64,000 nt of DNA from Pseudomonadota bacterium (lineage in GTDB: Bacteria; Desulfobacterota; Binatia; UBA9968), in the NCBI GenBank assembly GCA_021324155.1, contig JAJPJQ010000021.1, positions 100,991-164,990 on the forward strand, in the 5' to 3' direction. Positions within the stretch are counted from its first letter, which is position 1. Every line of letters starts with the position of its first letter. The translations under genes and the position numbers were made by a program. Positions 41,757 to 50,452 of the stretch are shown in pieces. Under the pieces are notes generated by a model that did no database searches, was not told the DNA's origin, and saw nothing but the letters and a program-made list of their open reading frames with translations.

Positions 41757-43101
41757 CCGCAACGCCTCCTTCGGTCGGCGCCTCTCCATCGGCCGCAGGT
41801 GCCGCAGCCGCGGCTGCCGCGGCCTCGGCCGCCGCCTTCGCCTCTTCTTCTTCGCGGCGCCGTTTTTCGGCGATATATTCCCGGCTCGACTTGTAAATCG
41901 TCTCGGCCTTCTCGGGGCCTATGCCGTCCACATCCAGAATAGTCTCCAGATCGGCTTCGGCAACCTCTTCGGCGGATTTAAAGCCCGCCTGATACAGCAG
42001 CTCGGCCGACATGTCGTTGACGCCCGGAATCGCGCCGAGCGAAACTCGCGCGCGCCGCGTCTCTTCTTCCATCTCGGATTCACTACGTACGTCGAGCTTC
42101 CAGCCGGACAGGCGCGAGGCCAACCGTACGTTCTGCCCGCGCTTGCCGATCGCGAGCGACAGCTGATCGTCGGGCACGATGACTTCCATGCCGTGCTCGT
42201 CGTCGTCGATAATGATCTTCGAGACCTTCGCCGGCGCCAGCGCGCGGCAAACGTACTCCGCCTGATCCGGCGTCCAATGCACGATATCGACCTTCTCGCC
42301 GCGGAGTTCCTGCACGACCGCCTGGACGCGAGTCCCCTTCATGCCGACGCACGCGCCGACGGGGTCGACATCCGGATCGTGGGAGACGACGGCGATCTTG
42401 GCGCGGCCGCCGGGCTCGCGCGCGGCGCCTTTCACCTCGACGATCGCTTCGTAGATTTCCGGCACTTCCTGCTCGAAGAGCTTGATCAGCATGCCCGGAT
42501 GCGTGCGCGAAAGAACGATCTGCGGCCCGCGGCTCGTCATCTCGACGCTTACGATGAAGCCGCGGATGCGGTCGCCTTGGCGGTAGCGCTCGCGCGGCAC
42601 CTGCTCTTTCTCCGGCAGGATCGCGTCGGTCTTGCCCAGGTTGACGATGATGTTTTTCTTCTCGAAGCGCTGAACGATGCCGTTGACGAGCTGGCCCTCG
42701 CGGCCTTTGAAGTCGTTGTAAATGATCTCGCGCTCCGCGTCGCGGACGCGCTGGACGATGTTCTGCTTGGCGGCCTGCGCGGCGATGCGGCCGAAATTCG
42801 TCGTATCGAGCTTGCTCAGCAATTCATCGCCGACCTGCGCCTCGGGGTCGAGCGTCTCGCGCGCCTCGCCGATCGTGATCTCGATGTCCGGGTCCTGGAT
42901 CGTCTCGACGACCGTCTTCGCTTCGAAGAGCTCGACCTCGCCGATCTCAGGGTTGAACTGCGCCTCGATTTTACGCTGATGGCCGAACGTCTTCTTCGCC
43001 GCCGAGACCATCGCGTTCTCCAGCGCGCTGATGAGAATCGACTTATCGATTCCCTTCTCTTTACTGACCTGTTCGATGACTCGATTTAGATCCTGCTGCA
43101 T
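41719..43101 (-). CDS. nusA: Transcription termination/antitermination protein NusA
   Basis: The 460-residue protein has the N-terminal RNAP-binding part (MQQDLNRVIEQVSKEKGIDKS), S1 (VPRERYRQGDRIRGFIVSVE), KH1 and KH2 with GVCVGMKGTRVQAVVQEL-type and LSLAIGKRGQNVRLASRLSGW segments, a single helix-hairpin-helix unit (VDGIGPEKAETIY) and an Ala-rich tail. It starts two bases after rimP. The ATG at 43101 opens the fold. Confidence 0.94.
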   Translation of the reverse strand: MQQDLNRVIEQVSKEKGIDKSILISALENAMVSAAKKTFGHQRKIEAQFNPEIGEVELFEAKTVVETIQDPDIEITIGEARETLDPEAQVGDELLSKLDTTNFGRIAAQAAKQNIVQRVRDAEREIIYNDFKGREGQLVNGIVQRFEKKNIIVNLGKTDAILPEKEQVPRERYRQGDRIRGFIVSVEMTSRGPQIVLSRTHPGMLIKLFEQEVPEIYEAIVEVKGAAREPGGRAKIAVVSHDPDVDPVGACVGMKGTRVQAVVQELRGEKVDIVHWTPDQAEYVCRALAPAKVSKIIIDDDEHGMEVIVPDDQLSLAIGKRGQNVRLASRLSGWKLDVRSESEMEEETRRARVSLGAIPGVNDMSAELLYQAGFKSAEEVAEADLETILDVDGIGPEKAETIYKSSREYIAEKRRREEEEAKAAAEAAAAAAAAPAADGEAPTEGGVAGGDEAPAAGDEK

Positions 43102-43102
43102 A

Positions 43103-43579
43103 TTACGCGCTCCAATCGTGCTCGTAGTTGGCCTTTTCGATCTGCGGAAAGGCGATGTGATAATCGCGCCCTTCCAGCGCAACCACGATCTCGCCCGGCG
43201 TCGCCTCTTTAAGAACGCCTAAAAACGATCTGCGTCCCTCGATCGCCTCGCGCGTTCGGACGCGCACCCGCTTGCCGATGAACCGCTCGAAATGCTCGGG
43301 CGTCTTGAGCGCCCGGTTGATGCCGGGTGATGAAACCTCGAGCACATAGGAGCCTTCCACCGCGAGCGCCTCGTCGAAGATCTCGTTCAGCCGCCGGCTC
43401 ACCCGCGTGAGATCGTCCAGCGTCGGCCCACCCGACTTGTCCAGGAATATTCGCAACACGCGGCCCGAGCGGCTGCCCTCGTTCCGGAACTCGATGTCGA
43501 CGATCTCCATCCCCTCGTCGGAGGCGACCGGACCCGCCATCTGCCAGATGCGCGCCACGACGGGATCGACCTGTATCAT
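43103..43579 (-). CDS. rimP: Ribosome maturation factor RimP
   Basis: 158 residues with the RimP N-domain and C-terminal SH3-like domain: MIQVDPVVARIWQMAGPV, VLRIFLDKSGGPTLDDLTRVSRRL, YVLEVSSPGINRALKTPEHFERFIG. It aids 30S assembly. ATG 43579 opens the family sequence. The 5' leader holds a terminator-like hairpin (43591-43616). Confidence 0.92.
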   Translation of the reverse strand: MIQVDPVVARIWQMAGPVASDEGMEIVDIEFRNEGSRSGRVLRIFLDKSGGPTLDDLTRVSRRLNEIFDEALAVEGSYVLEVSSPGINRALKTPEHFERFIGKRVRVRTREAIEGRRSFLGVLKEATPGEIVVALEGRDYHIAFPQIEKANYEHDWSA

Positions 43580-43590
43580 AGCCTCAAAAT

Positions 43591-43616
43591 AAAAAAGCGG
43601 GCAAGAGCCCACTTTT
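43591..43616 (-). promoter_or_regulatory. rimP leader hairpin / attenuator candidate
   Basis: On the minus strand AAAAGTGGGC-TCTT-GCCCGCTTTT is followed by a T-tract and ends 11 bases before the rimP ATG. One pair is G-T. The location and shape match the rimP leader described upstream of rimP in Proteobacteria; the U-tract hairpin could terminate transcription. Confidence 0.55.
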
Positions 43617-43644
43617 GAGTGCTAACCCCTAAGTGTAATTAAAT

Positions 43645-43673
43645 TTTTAACATACGGAACGAAGCCAATGCAA
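43645..43673 (-). promoter_or_regulatory. Candidate promoter of the rimP-nusA-infB operon
   Basis: Minus-strand TTGCAT, 17 bases, TTAAAA. The location, 66 bases before the rimP start and just upstream of the leader hairpin, is right for transcribing the leader. Motif match is moderate and no other evidence exists. Confidence 0.4.
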
Positions 43674-43729
43674 GGGTGCTTTCGGGGAAGTTTTGTTAAA
43701 ATCTTCGATTCTGGTATGCTTTTCGCCTC

Positions 43730-44842
43730 ATGAGCGCGGCGAAGAACTTGCGGGAAAAATCCGCAGCGGCGGCGCGAATCTCGTGGGAGAATATTCTCAC
43801 GAGCCTCGAAGAGGGTGTCGTCGTGACCGACCTCCAGGGCCGGATCTCCTTCTTCAACCAAAGCGCAGAAATGCTCACGGAGTTGCCGGCCTCGTACGCC
43901 CTCGGACAACCTTATAACAGCGTATTCGCCAAGAGCGCGTGGGTCGTCGACATGGTGCGGATGAGCGAGCCGCCCGGGCAAACCGGAAGCCGCGGCGAAG
44001 GCGACCTCGCACGGCCGCGCGGCCGGCACGTCGCGGTGAACCTCACGGTATCGCCGCTCCAGGACCGGTACGATCAATTCCTGGGCAGCATCATTCTGCT
44101 GCGCGACCTCACCCACCGCAAGGAGCTCGAAGAGGACCTGAAGCGCGCGGACCGGCTGTCGCTTCTCGGAACGCTCGCCGCCGGGCTCGCGCACGAGATC
44201 AAAAACCCGCTTGCCGGGATCAAAGGCGCTGCGCAGCTGCTGACGCGGAAAGTCAAAGACGATGCCGGCCTCCGCGAGTACGCCGAGATCGTGGTCAACG
44301 AAGTCAACCGCGTCGACGTGCTCATCGATCAGCTCCTCGACCTCTCGCGTCCGTCCAAGATCGACTTCCAGCCGCTGAACATTCACGAGATCCTCGATCA
44401 GGTGCTGCTGCTGGAGCAAGCGGACGCCGCAGGCGCGGGCGTCGAGATCAGGAAGATTTTCGATCCCAGCCTGCCCTCGATCCGCGGCGACCGCGCGCGG
44501 CTGGTGCAGGTTTTTTTAAACGTCGTCAAGAACGCGTTTCAGGCGATGAACGGCCAGGGCGCGCTAACGGTCACCACGCGCATCGAGACCGACTTCCACA
44601 TCCGGGAGCACGGGCGCGAGCGGGGGAAGTTCATCCGCGTCGACATCGAGGACAACGGGCCCGGCATCAGAGAGGAAGACCTGCCCAACATTTTTTCGCC
44701 GTTTTTCTCGACCAAGACAAACGGCACCGGCCTCGGGCTTGCGATCTGCTACCGCATTATCAACGAGCACGGCGGCTTGATCCGCGTCGAGAGCCGCGCG
44801 GGCGCCGGCGCCTGCTTCAAAGTATCGCTGCTCGTCGCGTGA
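43730..44842 (+). CDS. NtrB-like PAS histidine kinase
   Basis: The 370-residue soluble kinase has a PAS domain (LEEGVVVTDLQGRISFFNQSAEMLTE), a HisKA helix with H155 in LAAGLAHEIKNPLAGIKG, and the ATPase core NVVKNAFQAM, DNGPGI and GTGLGLAICYR. The last motif, LAHEIKNPL, is typical of NtrB-class kinases. It lies four bases before the sigma-54 regulator. A TTGTTA-N16-TATGCT sequence at 43693-43720 may be the promoter but would leave almost no leader. Confidence 0.9.
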   Translation: MSAAKNLREKSAAAARISWENILTSLEEGVVVTDLQGRISFFNQSAEMLTELPASYALGQPYNSVFAKSAWVVDMVRMSEPPGQTGSRGEGDLARPRGRHVAVNLTVSPLQDRYDQFLGSIILLRDLTHRKELEEDLKRADRLSLLGTLAAGLAHEIKNPLAGIKGAAQLLTRKVKDDAGLREYAEIVVNEVNRVDVLIDQLLDLSRPSKIDFQPLNIHEILDQVLLLEQADAAGAGVEIRKIFDPSLPSIRGDRARLVQVFLNVVKNAFQAMNGQGALTVTTRIETDFHIREHGRERGKFIRVDIEDNGPGIREEDLPNIFSPFFSTKTNGTGLGLAICYRIINEHGGLIRVESRAGAGACFKVSLLVA

Positions 44843-44846
44843 GCCC

Positions 44847-46289
44847 ATGAATCAGGGAAAAGTCCTCGTCGTCGAAGACGACAAGTCCGTCCTCGCCGTT
44901 CTGCGCGGCCTGCTCGAAGACGACGGCTACTGGGTGCGCACCGTCGAGACCGGCCAGCGCGCACGCGCCGAGCTCAAGGAAAACGATTTCGACGTCTGCC
45001 TGGTCGACATCAACCTGCCGGACATGGATGGTCTCGAGCTGCTCAAGGAAACCAAAGAAACCGGCTCGACGGCGCCGATCATCATCATGACCGCGCGCAA
45101 CACGATGCGCAATGCCATCGACGCGATGAAACACGGCGCCTTCGAATACATCACCAAGCCGTTCGAAAACGACGAAATTTCCATGCAGGTCAAGCGCGCG
45201 CTCGAGAGCCGCAAGCTGGTGGAGGACTTCCAGCAGCTCAAGAAAGAGGTGCGCAAGACCTACGAGCCGGGCAACATGGTCGGGACAAGCCCGGCGATGC
45301 AAAGGGTCTACAAGGTCATCGGACAGGTGGCGAACACCGATGCGAGCATCCTGATCCAGGGCGAGAGTGGCACCGGAAAAGAACTCGTGGCGAAGACGAT
45401 TCATTACAATTCGCCGCGCTGGAACAGACCGTTCACGGCCGTCAACTGCGCCGCGATCCCGCGCGAGCTCCTCGAGAGCGAGCTGTTCTGCCATGAAAAA
45501 GGCTCGTTCACCGGAGCGCTCGAGCGGCGCACCGGCAAATTCGAGCTCGCCGAGGACGGCACGCTCTTTCTCGACGAGGTCGGCGACATTCCTCTCGAAT
45601 TGCAGACGAAATTGCTGCGGGTCCTGCAGGAGCGCGAGTACAGCCGCGTCGGCGGGCGCGAGCTGCTGCGCGCGAACGCGCGCATTGTCGCCGCCACCAA
45701 TCAGGACCTCGAGCGCGCCGTGCGCGAAAAAACCTTCCGCGAGGACCTTTTTTTCCGCCTGAAAGTCATTCCGATTTATCTGCCGCCGCTGCGCGAGCGC
45801 CGCGGCGACATCCCGCAGCTCGTCGGCTACTTCATCGACAAGATCAACCGCGAGATGGGCACGCGCGTGTCGGGCATCTCGCCCGATGCGCTGAAGCTCC
45901 TCGAAGACCACGGCTGGCCGGGCAACGTGCGCGAGCTCGAGAATGCGCTCATCCGCGCCGCCGTCCTCTCGCCCGGCGCCGTGCTCTTCCCGAAGGACTT
46001 CACGTTCCACAACAGCCGCCCGGGCGATCCGCCGCCGGCCGTCGATCATCTCTCGCTCGAAGAAATCATCCACCACAAGCTGGAAGATTATTTCCAGCGC
46101 ACCAAAGGCGTCGATGTCGACAACCTCTACTCGCTCGTGATCGAGCGCGTCGAGCGGCCGCTGATCGAGCTCACGCTGAGAAAGACCGGCGGCAACCAGA
46201 TCCGCGCGGCGGAGATTTTGGGCATCAACCGCAACACACTGAGAAAAAAAATCTCCGAGCTGCATATCGTCGTAAAAAAAGACGTCTGA
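44847..46289 (+). CDS. Sigma-54-dependent NtrC-family response regulator
   Basis: The 480-residue regulator has a receiver with D54 (CLVDINLPDMDG), an AAA+ domain with Walker A GESGTGKE, Walker B GTLFLDEVGD, the sigma-54 contact loop GSFTGA and R-finger FREDLFFRLKVIPI, and a Fis-type DNA-binding C-terminus (NQIRAAEILGINRNTLRKKI). The usual SELFGHEKGAFTGA is SELFCHEKGSFTGA, with Ser replacing Ala in the loop. It is cotranscribed with the kinase. thiE follows after 10 bases, so thiamine synthesis may lie in the same transcript. Confidence 0.91.
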   Translation: MNQGKVLVVEDDKSVLAVLRGLLEDDGYWVRTVETGQRARAELKENDFDVCLVDINLPDMDGLELLKETKETGSTAPIIIMTARNTMRNAIDAMKHGAFEYITKPFENDEISMQVKRALESRKLVEDFQQLKKEVRKTYEPGNMVGTSPAMQRVYKVIGQVANTDASILIQGESGTGKELVAKTIHYNSPRWNRPFTAVNCAAIPRELLESELFCHEKGSFTGALERRTGKFELAEDGTLFLDEVGDIPLELQTKLLRVLQEREYSRVGGRELLRANARIVAATNQDLERAVREKTFREDLFFRLKVIPIYLPPLRERRGDIPQLVGYFIDKINREMGTRVSGISPDALKLLEDHGWPGNVRELENALIRAAVLSPGAVLFPKDFTFHNSRPGDPPPAVDHLSLEEIIHHKLEDYFQRTKGVDVDNLYSLVIERVERPLIELTLRKTGGNQIRAAEILGINRNTLRKKISELHIVVKKDV

Positions 46290-46299
46290 TCGTCGTCCC

Positions 46300-46947
46300 A
46301 TGGCGCCGCACCGTCACCTGCCCGCGCTTTACGCGATTCTCGATATCGGCCTCTGCAAGGGCCGCGAGCCGATCGCGATACTGGATGAGTTCCTGCGGGC
46401 CGGCGTGCAATTAGTCCAGCTTCGCGCCAAGGACTGCGACTCGAACGCATTCTTCACGCTCGCCGGGGCGGCGCGCGAATCCACCCGCCGCGCGGGCGCG
46501 AAGCTGATCGTCAACGACCGGCTCGATATCGCGCTAGCCGTCCGCTCCGACGGCGTGCACTTGGGGCAGGAAGATCTGCCGCTCGCCGCCGCGCGTAAGA
46601 TCGCCGGCGATCGATTGATCGTCGGCGTGTCCACGCACAATCTCGATCAGGCGCGCCGAGCGGAAAGCGACGGCGCCGACTACATCGGCTTCGGCCCGAT
46701 GTTTACCACCACGACAAAGGCGACCGGCCATGCGCCCCGCGGTCTCGCGATGCTGCGTGAGATCAAAGATGCGATAGGCATTCCCGTCGTCGCGATCGGC
46801 GGCATCAAGGAACACAACCTCGCGTCAGTCTGGCGCGCCGGCGCCGACAGCGCGGCGATCATCAGCGATTTGATGGGGGCGGAGAACGCGTCCCGCAAAA
46901 TACAAGCCATTCTCGCCTTGGCCCTTAGCCTACAAAAAAGCAGTTGA
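46300..46947 (+). CDS. thiE: Thiamine-phosphate synthase
   Basis: The 215-residue TIM barrel has LVQLRAKD, LIVNDRLDIALAVRSDGVHLGQEDLP, GVSTHNLDQARRAESDGADYIGFGPMF and VVAIGGIK, as in ThiE. It joins HMP-PP and the thiazole phosphate to make TMP. It follows the NtrC-like gene by ten bases; no TPP riboswitch is seen upstream. Confidence 0.92.
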   Translation: MAPHRHLPALYAILDIGLCKGREPIAILDEFLRAGVQLVQLRAKDCDSNAFFTLAGAARESTRRAGAKLIVNDRLDIALAVRSDGVHLGQEDLPLAAARKIAGDRLIVGVSTHNLDQARRAESDGADYIGFGPMFTTTTKATGHAPRGLAMLREIKDAIGIPVVAIGGIKEHNLASVWRAGADSAAIISDLMGAENASRKIQAILALALSLQKSS

Positions 46948-47023
46948 CACCTTCGCCGCGTTATCGGAGACTCCGCCCAAAATCACTGACGGGTTAGTGA
47001 TGGGTTTGGATGGAGGTCGCCGC

Positions 47024-47545
47024 ATGAACCCGATCCTGCTTTTCCTCTTCTTGTTTGTTCTTGCCGTCTCCTGCGGCATCCCGCCGTCCGTATGGCAGAC
47101 GCTCGCTAACGAGCCCGCGTTCGAGGTCAACACCGTCACGATCAATGGACCGGATCTAATTCCCGACGGCGGTTTCGGGACTTATAGCGTAACCGTGGAG
47201 CTCGCGTGCAGGGCGACGGGCACCGTACGTGTCGTGCGCGAGCTGTGGGACTCGGATCTTCCGCCGATCGACCCCGACGAGCTGCTTTCCTGGCGGCGCG
47301 ACACCGTGCTCTGCGCGGCGCCGCCGAATGTCACGGTCACGACCGAAACGCTCTCGGTCCATTGCATTAACGGCACGATTATCGGCGACAACGCCACCGA
47401 CCCTGACGGGCGGGCCAACGATCCGAACAGCGGCGAGGGAACGGGCGGAATCCCGCCGGGGGCCGAGCTCAAGGGGCGCGCGCAGGGCTCGACCGGGCCG
47501 GCGCGCTTCTCGGGAGAAAAACTTGTTCGCTGCGTCGTGCCTTAG
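47024..47545 (+). CDS. Putative lipoprotein, unknown function
   Basis: A 173-residue product with a hydrophobic signal ending LAVSCG, a lipobox with Cys17, followed by a low-complexity beta-rich segment of about 90 residues (EVNTVTINGPDLIPDGGFGTYSVTVEL) and a Gly-rich tail. No known family. The ATG at 47024 has TGGAGG upstream; an earlier in-frame ATG adds nine hydrophilic residues. It is the first of several small exported proteins downstream of thiE. Confidence 0.65.
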   Translation: MNPILLFLFLFVLAVSCGIPPSVWQTLANEPAFEVNTVTINGPDLIPDGGFGTYSVTVELACRATGTVRVVRELWDSDLPPIDPDELLSWRRDTVLCAAPPNVTVTTETLSVHCINGTIIGDNATDPDGRANDPNSGEGTGGIPPGAELKGRAQGSTGPARFSGEKLVRCVVP

Positions 47546-47583
47546 CAGCGGCCACAATTAGTCGCAACGTCGAAGGAGACGGT

Positions 47584-48228
47584 ATGAAGTGTAGGATGTG
47601 GATTCGACCGGCGATCGCATGCGTGCTGGCTTTCGCCACTTCGGGATGCCCGCTCCTGTCTTCTCCCGGCGTTCAAGCGCAGCTACAGAACGTCACGTTC
47701 ACGTATGGCTACGGCAACGTGCCGCAAAACATCCGCTCCGGCATCGTTAGCCAGCTCCGCCAGGGCACGATGCAGATTAGCGACACGCGCATCGGCGGAC
47801 TGACCGGCTGCGAGGCGAGAGACACAGCCAATATGAAATTCAAGCTGCACGGCCGCTTGGGAAACCCCGGCACGAACAGCAGTCTCGAGGCCAGCGTCTT
47901 CAGCATGGAACAGGTTACTCCGAGTCCGCCAGCTCCCGTCTGCCAGATGACCCCGCAAAATGTTCCGCAGACGCTCACGATACTCGCCGGCGGCGGCAGC
48001 CCCGGCCTGCAAGTCGGCGTCACGGACACCTCGGCGACGGTCAACATCGTAATCAACAATACGATGTATACAGCCAATAACTCCTATGTAAAATTCGTGA
48101 TCGACTCCTTCACGCAAAGCACCGACTTCACGACCGGCAGGTTCGAGTTTCTCGGCATCAACAACGCGGATCCGATCGATCCCCAGGTGCTCGTCGTCAC
48201 CGGCACGTTCGCCGTAATCGAGGATTAG
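47584..48228 (+). CDS. Putative lipoprotein, unknown function
   Basis: 214 residues. A signal peptide ends FATSGC (Cys22 possible lipobox), and the mature part is beta-rich and polar (VTFTYGYGNVPQNIRSGIV, TTGRFEFLGINNADP). I do not recognise the family. AAGGAG precedes the ATG. It lies 38 bases after the previous lipoprotein and both are probably in one operon, though no shared motif is evident. Confidence 0.65.
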   Translation: MKCRMWIRPAIACVLAFATSGCPLLSSPGVQAQLQNVTFTYGYGNVPQNIRSGIVSQLRQGTMQISDTRIGGLTGCEARDTANMKFKLHGRLGNPGTNSSLEASVFSMEQVTPSPPAPVCQMTPQNVPQTLTILAGGGSPGLQVGVTDTSATVNIVINNTMYTANNSYVKFVIDSFTQSTDFTTGRFEFLGINNADPIDPQVLVVTGTFAVIED

Positions 48229-48283
48229 CTCGCGGCGGCGCGTACGGGTTGACAGCGCGCCATCTCTGACACAGACTCGCAGC

Positions 48284-49009
48284 ATGAGAGCAATCCGTTT
48301 TGCCGCTTCACTTTTACTGTTGACCGCCTGCGGCTCGTTCAGCGGCACCTTCAGCGGCTTATTTAATAAAGCTCCGGCTAAAGAGGTCTCGGACGCCAAG
48401 ACCATCGGCGCGATATCGCTCCTCGGCGAGCAGGTGAACGTCGCGCCGGACAGGGACGAGCCCGGCGACTTGGGACTCGACCGGTTCGCGGTGGAACAGC
48501 TCCAAACAAGCCTCGCGGGAAAAACCAAGCTCCGCTTCGTCAAGATTAATTACAAATATGCCGATTTCGAGCCGATGTATCGGTCGATGACGCGCACGCC
48601 CTACGCGGACTACGATCTGAACGAAGTCCGCGAAGCGCTGTCGCGCGTTAAAAAATCTCCCGGCGTCGATTTGTTGATTCTCGTCGCAAAAGCGCGGCGC
48701 GACATGGGCGGCGCCCAGTTCGTGCGCGGCGCCGCCATCACCAACCGCTCATCGCTTCTCGGACGGAGCGGCCCCGTGGCCGTGCTCGCAGCCAAGGTCG
48801 CGCTGGTCGACATGAACGATTTCAAAATTCTGTCGACCGTTGAGATCAACCAGCAGCAGGAGCTCGATAAAGCGCCTCCGAAAGACAGCCTGAAATCCGC
48901 ACCGCCCGAGCAGCTCAAATTCCTCGAAGTCTTTTATAAGAGCGCGCTCGTCACGGAGCTCGACCGCGCCGTCAAAAGCTTCAACCTGCCGGCGGCGGAA
49001 AAAAAGTAA
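48284..49009 (+). CDS. Putative lipoprotein, unknown function
   Basis: 241 residues. Signal peptide with LLLLTACGSF, a clear lipobox at Cys16. The mature part has mixed alpha/beta character with ISLLGEQVNVAPDRD and a region DLLILVAKARRDMGGAQFVRG. No family recognised. A TTGACA-N17-CAGACT sequence precedes it by six bases, unlikely to be more than chance. Same strand as the other lipoproteins. Confidence 0.68.
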   Translation: MRAIRFAASLLLLTACGSFSGTFSGLFNKAPAKEVSDAKTIGAISLLGEQVNVAPDRDEPGDLGLDRFAVEQLQTSLAGKTKLRFVKINYKYADFEPMYRSMTRTPYADYDLNEVREALSRVKKSPGVDLLILVAKARRDMGGAQFVRGAAITNRSSLLGRSGPVAVLAAKVALVDMNDFKILSTVEINQQQELDKAPPKDSLKSAPPEQLKFLEVFYKSALVTELDRAVKSFNLPAAEKK

Positions 49010-49021
49010 TGCGGAGGAACC

Positions 49022-49366
49022 ATGTCGTTATGGCTTTACAAAAAGGATAAAGACGGGAAGCCGTATGTCATTGCCGTCGAAATCATGCCCGCGATTCTTC
49101 CGGTGATCGCGATACTAGGGTTATTGGCAGCGATGTTGTTCCCGTCTTTGCATCAAAGCGGTCCGCTGGGAAGCATCCAATTTTTTCTCTGGAGCGGCCC
49201 AGTCTGTTTGTTCGCCACCAAAGTTTCGCTGTTTCGGCGCGGCGTCTGGTTTTCGTTGGGTCCCGGACAGATGACGCGGCGATGGTCCGGGGTCTACAAG
49301 GCTGGCTATGCCTTGATGGGCATCGGCACTCTTATGGCAATCGCCGCGTTCCGCGCGGCGCACTGA
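49022..49366 (+). CDS. Small membrane protein, unknown function
   Basis: 114 residues with three likely membrane segments: MPAILPVIAILGLLAAML, IQFFLWSGPVCLFATKV and GYALMGIGTLMAIAAF. AGGAAC precedes the ATG, 12 bases after the lipoprotein stop. No family recognised. Confidence 0.6.
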   Translation: MSLWLYKKDKDGKPYVIAVEIMPAILPVIAILGLLAAMLFPSLHQSGPLGSIQFFLWSGPVCLFATKVSLFRRGVWFSLGPGQMTRRWSGVYKAGYALMGIGTLMAIAAFRAAH

Positions 49367-49401
49367 TACGTACGCTGCGGGCGAAATCTTCGGGAGGTTA
49401 C

Positions 49402-49890
49402 GTGATCCTTAACTCGCGCATGACTACGTTGAACGGCGTGCTTACCGTTCTCCTTTCTTTCGGTATTTCCTTTTCCGCTATCCCCGCCTTCGCCCAATCC
49501 GACGGCCACATGATGCTAAAGGCAGGCGATCTCAAATGGGAAGACCTGCCGGGGCTGCCGGGCGCGAAGGTCGCCGTTCTCGAAGGGCCGATCGATAAAG
49601 CCAATCCGGTTACCTTCCGCGTCAAGCTCCCCGCGAATTACGAGGTTCCCCCGCACTGGCATCCGTCGGATGAGCACGTGACGGTCATTTCCGGCGCGAT
49701 CAACCTCGGCATGGGCGACAAGCTCGACCGCAAGCAGACGACCGCGCTTGCGGCGGGCGGCTTCGCGGTCATGCCGGCGAAGGCGCACCACTTCGCCTGG
49801 ACCAAGAGCGAGACTATCCTCCAGGTCCACGGCATGGGGCCGTGGGCGATCCATTACGTCAATCCGGCGGAAGGGCCGAAGAAGAAGTAG
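49402..49890 (+). CDS. Exported single-domain cupin
   Basis: A 162-residue product with an N-terminal signal (LTVLLSFGISFSAIPAFA) and one cupin: VPPHWHPSDEHVTVISGAINL and AKAHHFAWTKSE. The HxH...E...H metal set can be traced (HWH, E, H). GTG at 49402 has GGGAGG four bases before; ATG at 49420 is an option. Periplasmic sensor or isomerase role is a guess. Confidence 0.72.
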   Translation: MILNSRMTTLNGVLTVLLSFGISFSAIPAFAQSDGHMMLKAGDLKWEDLPGLPGAKVAVLEGPIDKANPVTFRVKLPANYEVPPHWHPSDEHVTVISGAINLGMGDKLDRKQTTALAAGGFAVMPAKAHHFAWTKSETILQVHGMGPWAIHYVNPAEGPKKK

Positions 49891-49923
49891 CGTGGCGCGC
49901 CGCGCGCGAATAATTTTCAAGCA

Positions 49924-50157
49924 ATGCTCGACACGCTAACGAAAGCCGTCTTTGTCGTATCAGTACTGGTGGCTATCGTTTGCATGCAGTCCCTATGGCG
50001 CGGCAGGTATCATACCTCCAAAAAAATTTTCTGGACCTTGTTCCTCTTTGTTCCTGTGATGGGGCCGATCCTATATGCCGGCTTATTTGAGCCGCCGCCG
50101 GTTAAGCCGAAAAACGAACAGCCGGAGTTCGATCCGGCGAGCCGCCGCTGGAAATAG
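49924..50157 (+). CDS. Small PLDc_N-like membrane protein
   Basis: 77 residues: hydrophobic segment AVFVVSVLVAIVCMQSLW, then a pattern SKKIFWTLFLFVPVMGPILYAGL resembling the phospholipase D N-terminal membrane region, then a Pro-rich tail. No catalytic part. Lower G+C than its neighbours. Function unknown. Confidence 0.6.
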   Translation: MLDTLTKAVFVVSVLVAIVCMQSLWRGRYHTSKKIFWTLFLFVPVMGPILYAGLFEPPPVKPKNEQPEFDPASRRWK

Positions 50158-50164
50158 GTTCGCC

Positions 50165-50452
50165 GTGCCCCGCATCGCGCTCGACGATTTTGGCGACAAA
50201 GACGTCTCGCGGATCTATCTCGCCGGCCGATTGGCGGAGGCGAAGCGCGTCGAAGAAGCATTAAGCGACAACAACATCGATTATGCTGTCGAGGTCGAGC
50301 CGTATGTCGCGACGTTTGCCGTCTTGTCTTTCGGCGAATACGGCCGCGCGGCATTCTACGTACTCGCGGGCCAGGCCGACTTTTGCCGGCGAGTCTTGGC
50401 GGAAGCGGGTTTGAGCACGGGAATTTTGGACGATGATGAAATCCAGAAATAG
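50165..50452 (+). CDS. Small soluble protein, possibly DUF2007-like
   Basis: 95 residues from GTG at 50165: IALDDFGDKDVSRIYLAGRLAEAKRVEEALSDNNIDYAVEVEP, a beta-alpha-beta unit resembling the 'putative signal-transducing protein' DUF2007 family. Overlaps the next gene by 20 bases. The start is inferred; it lies seven bases after the previous stop. Confidence 0.5.
   Translation: MPRIALDDFGDKDVSRIYLAGRLAEAKRVEEALSDNNIDYAVEVEPYVATFAVLSFGEYGRAAFYVLAGQADFCRRVLAEAGLSTGILDDDEIQK

Noticed and set aside
41683..43089. Long plus-strand open frame opposite nusA
   Set aside because: Arg/Ala/Asp-rich shadow of nusA codons without family match.
44817..46301. Long minus-strand frame opposite the NtrC-like gene
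   Set aside because: Shadow frame; the plus strand has all sigma-54 activator motifs.
46944..46972. TTGACA-N17-GAGACT before the first lipoprotein gene, and a similar one at 48249-48277
   Set aside because: The -10 elements do not match well and one TTGACA overlaps the thiE stop; not enough to call promoters.
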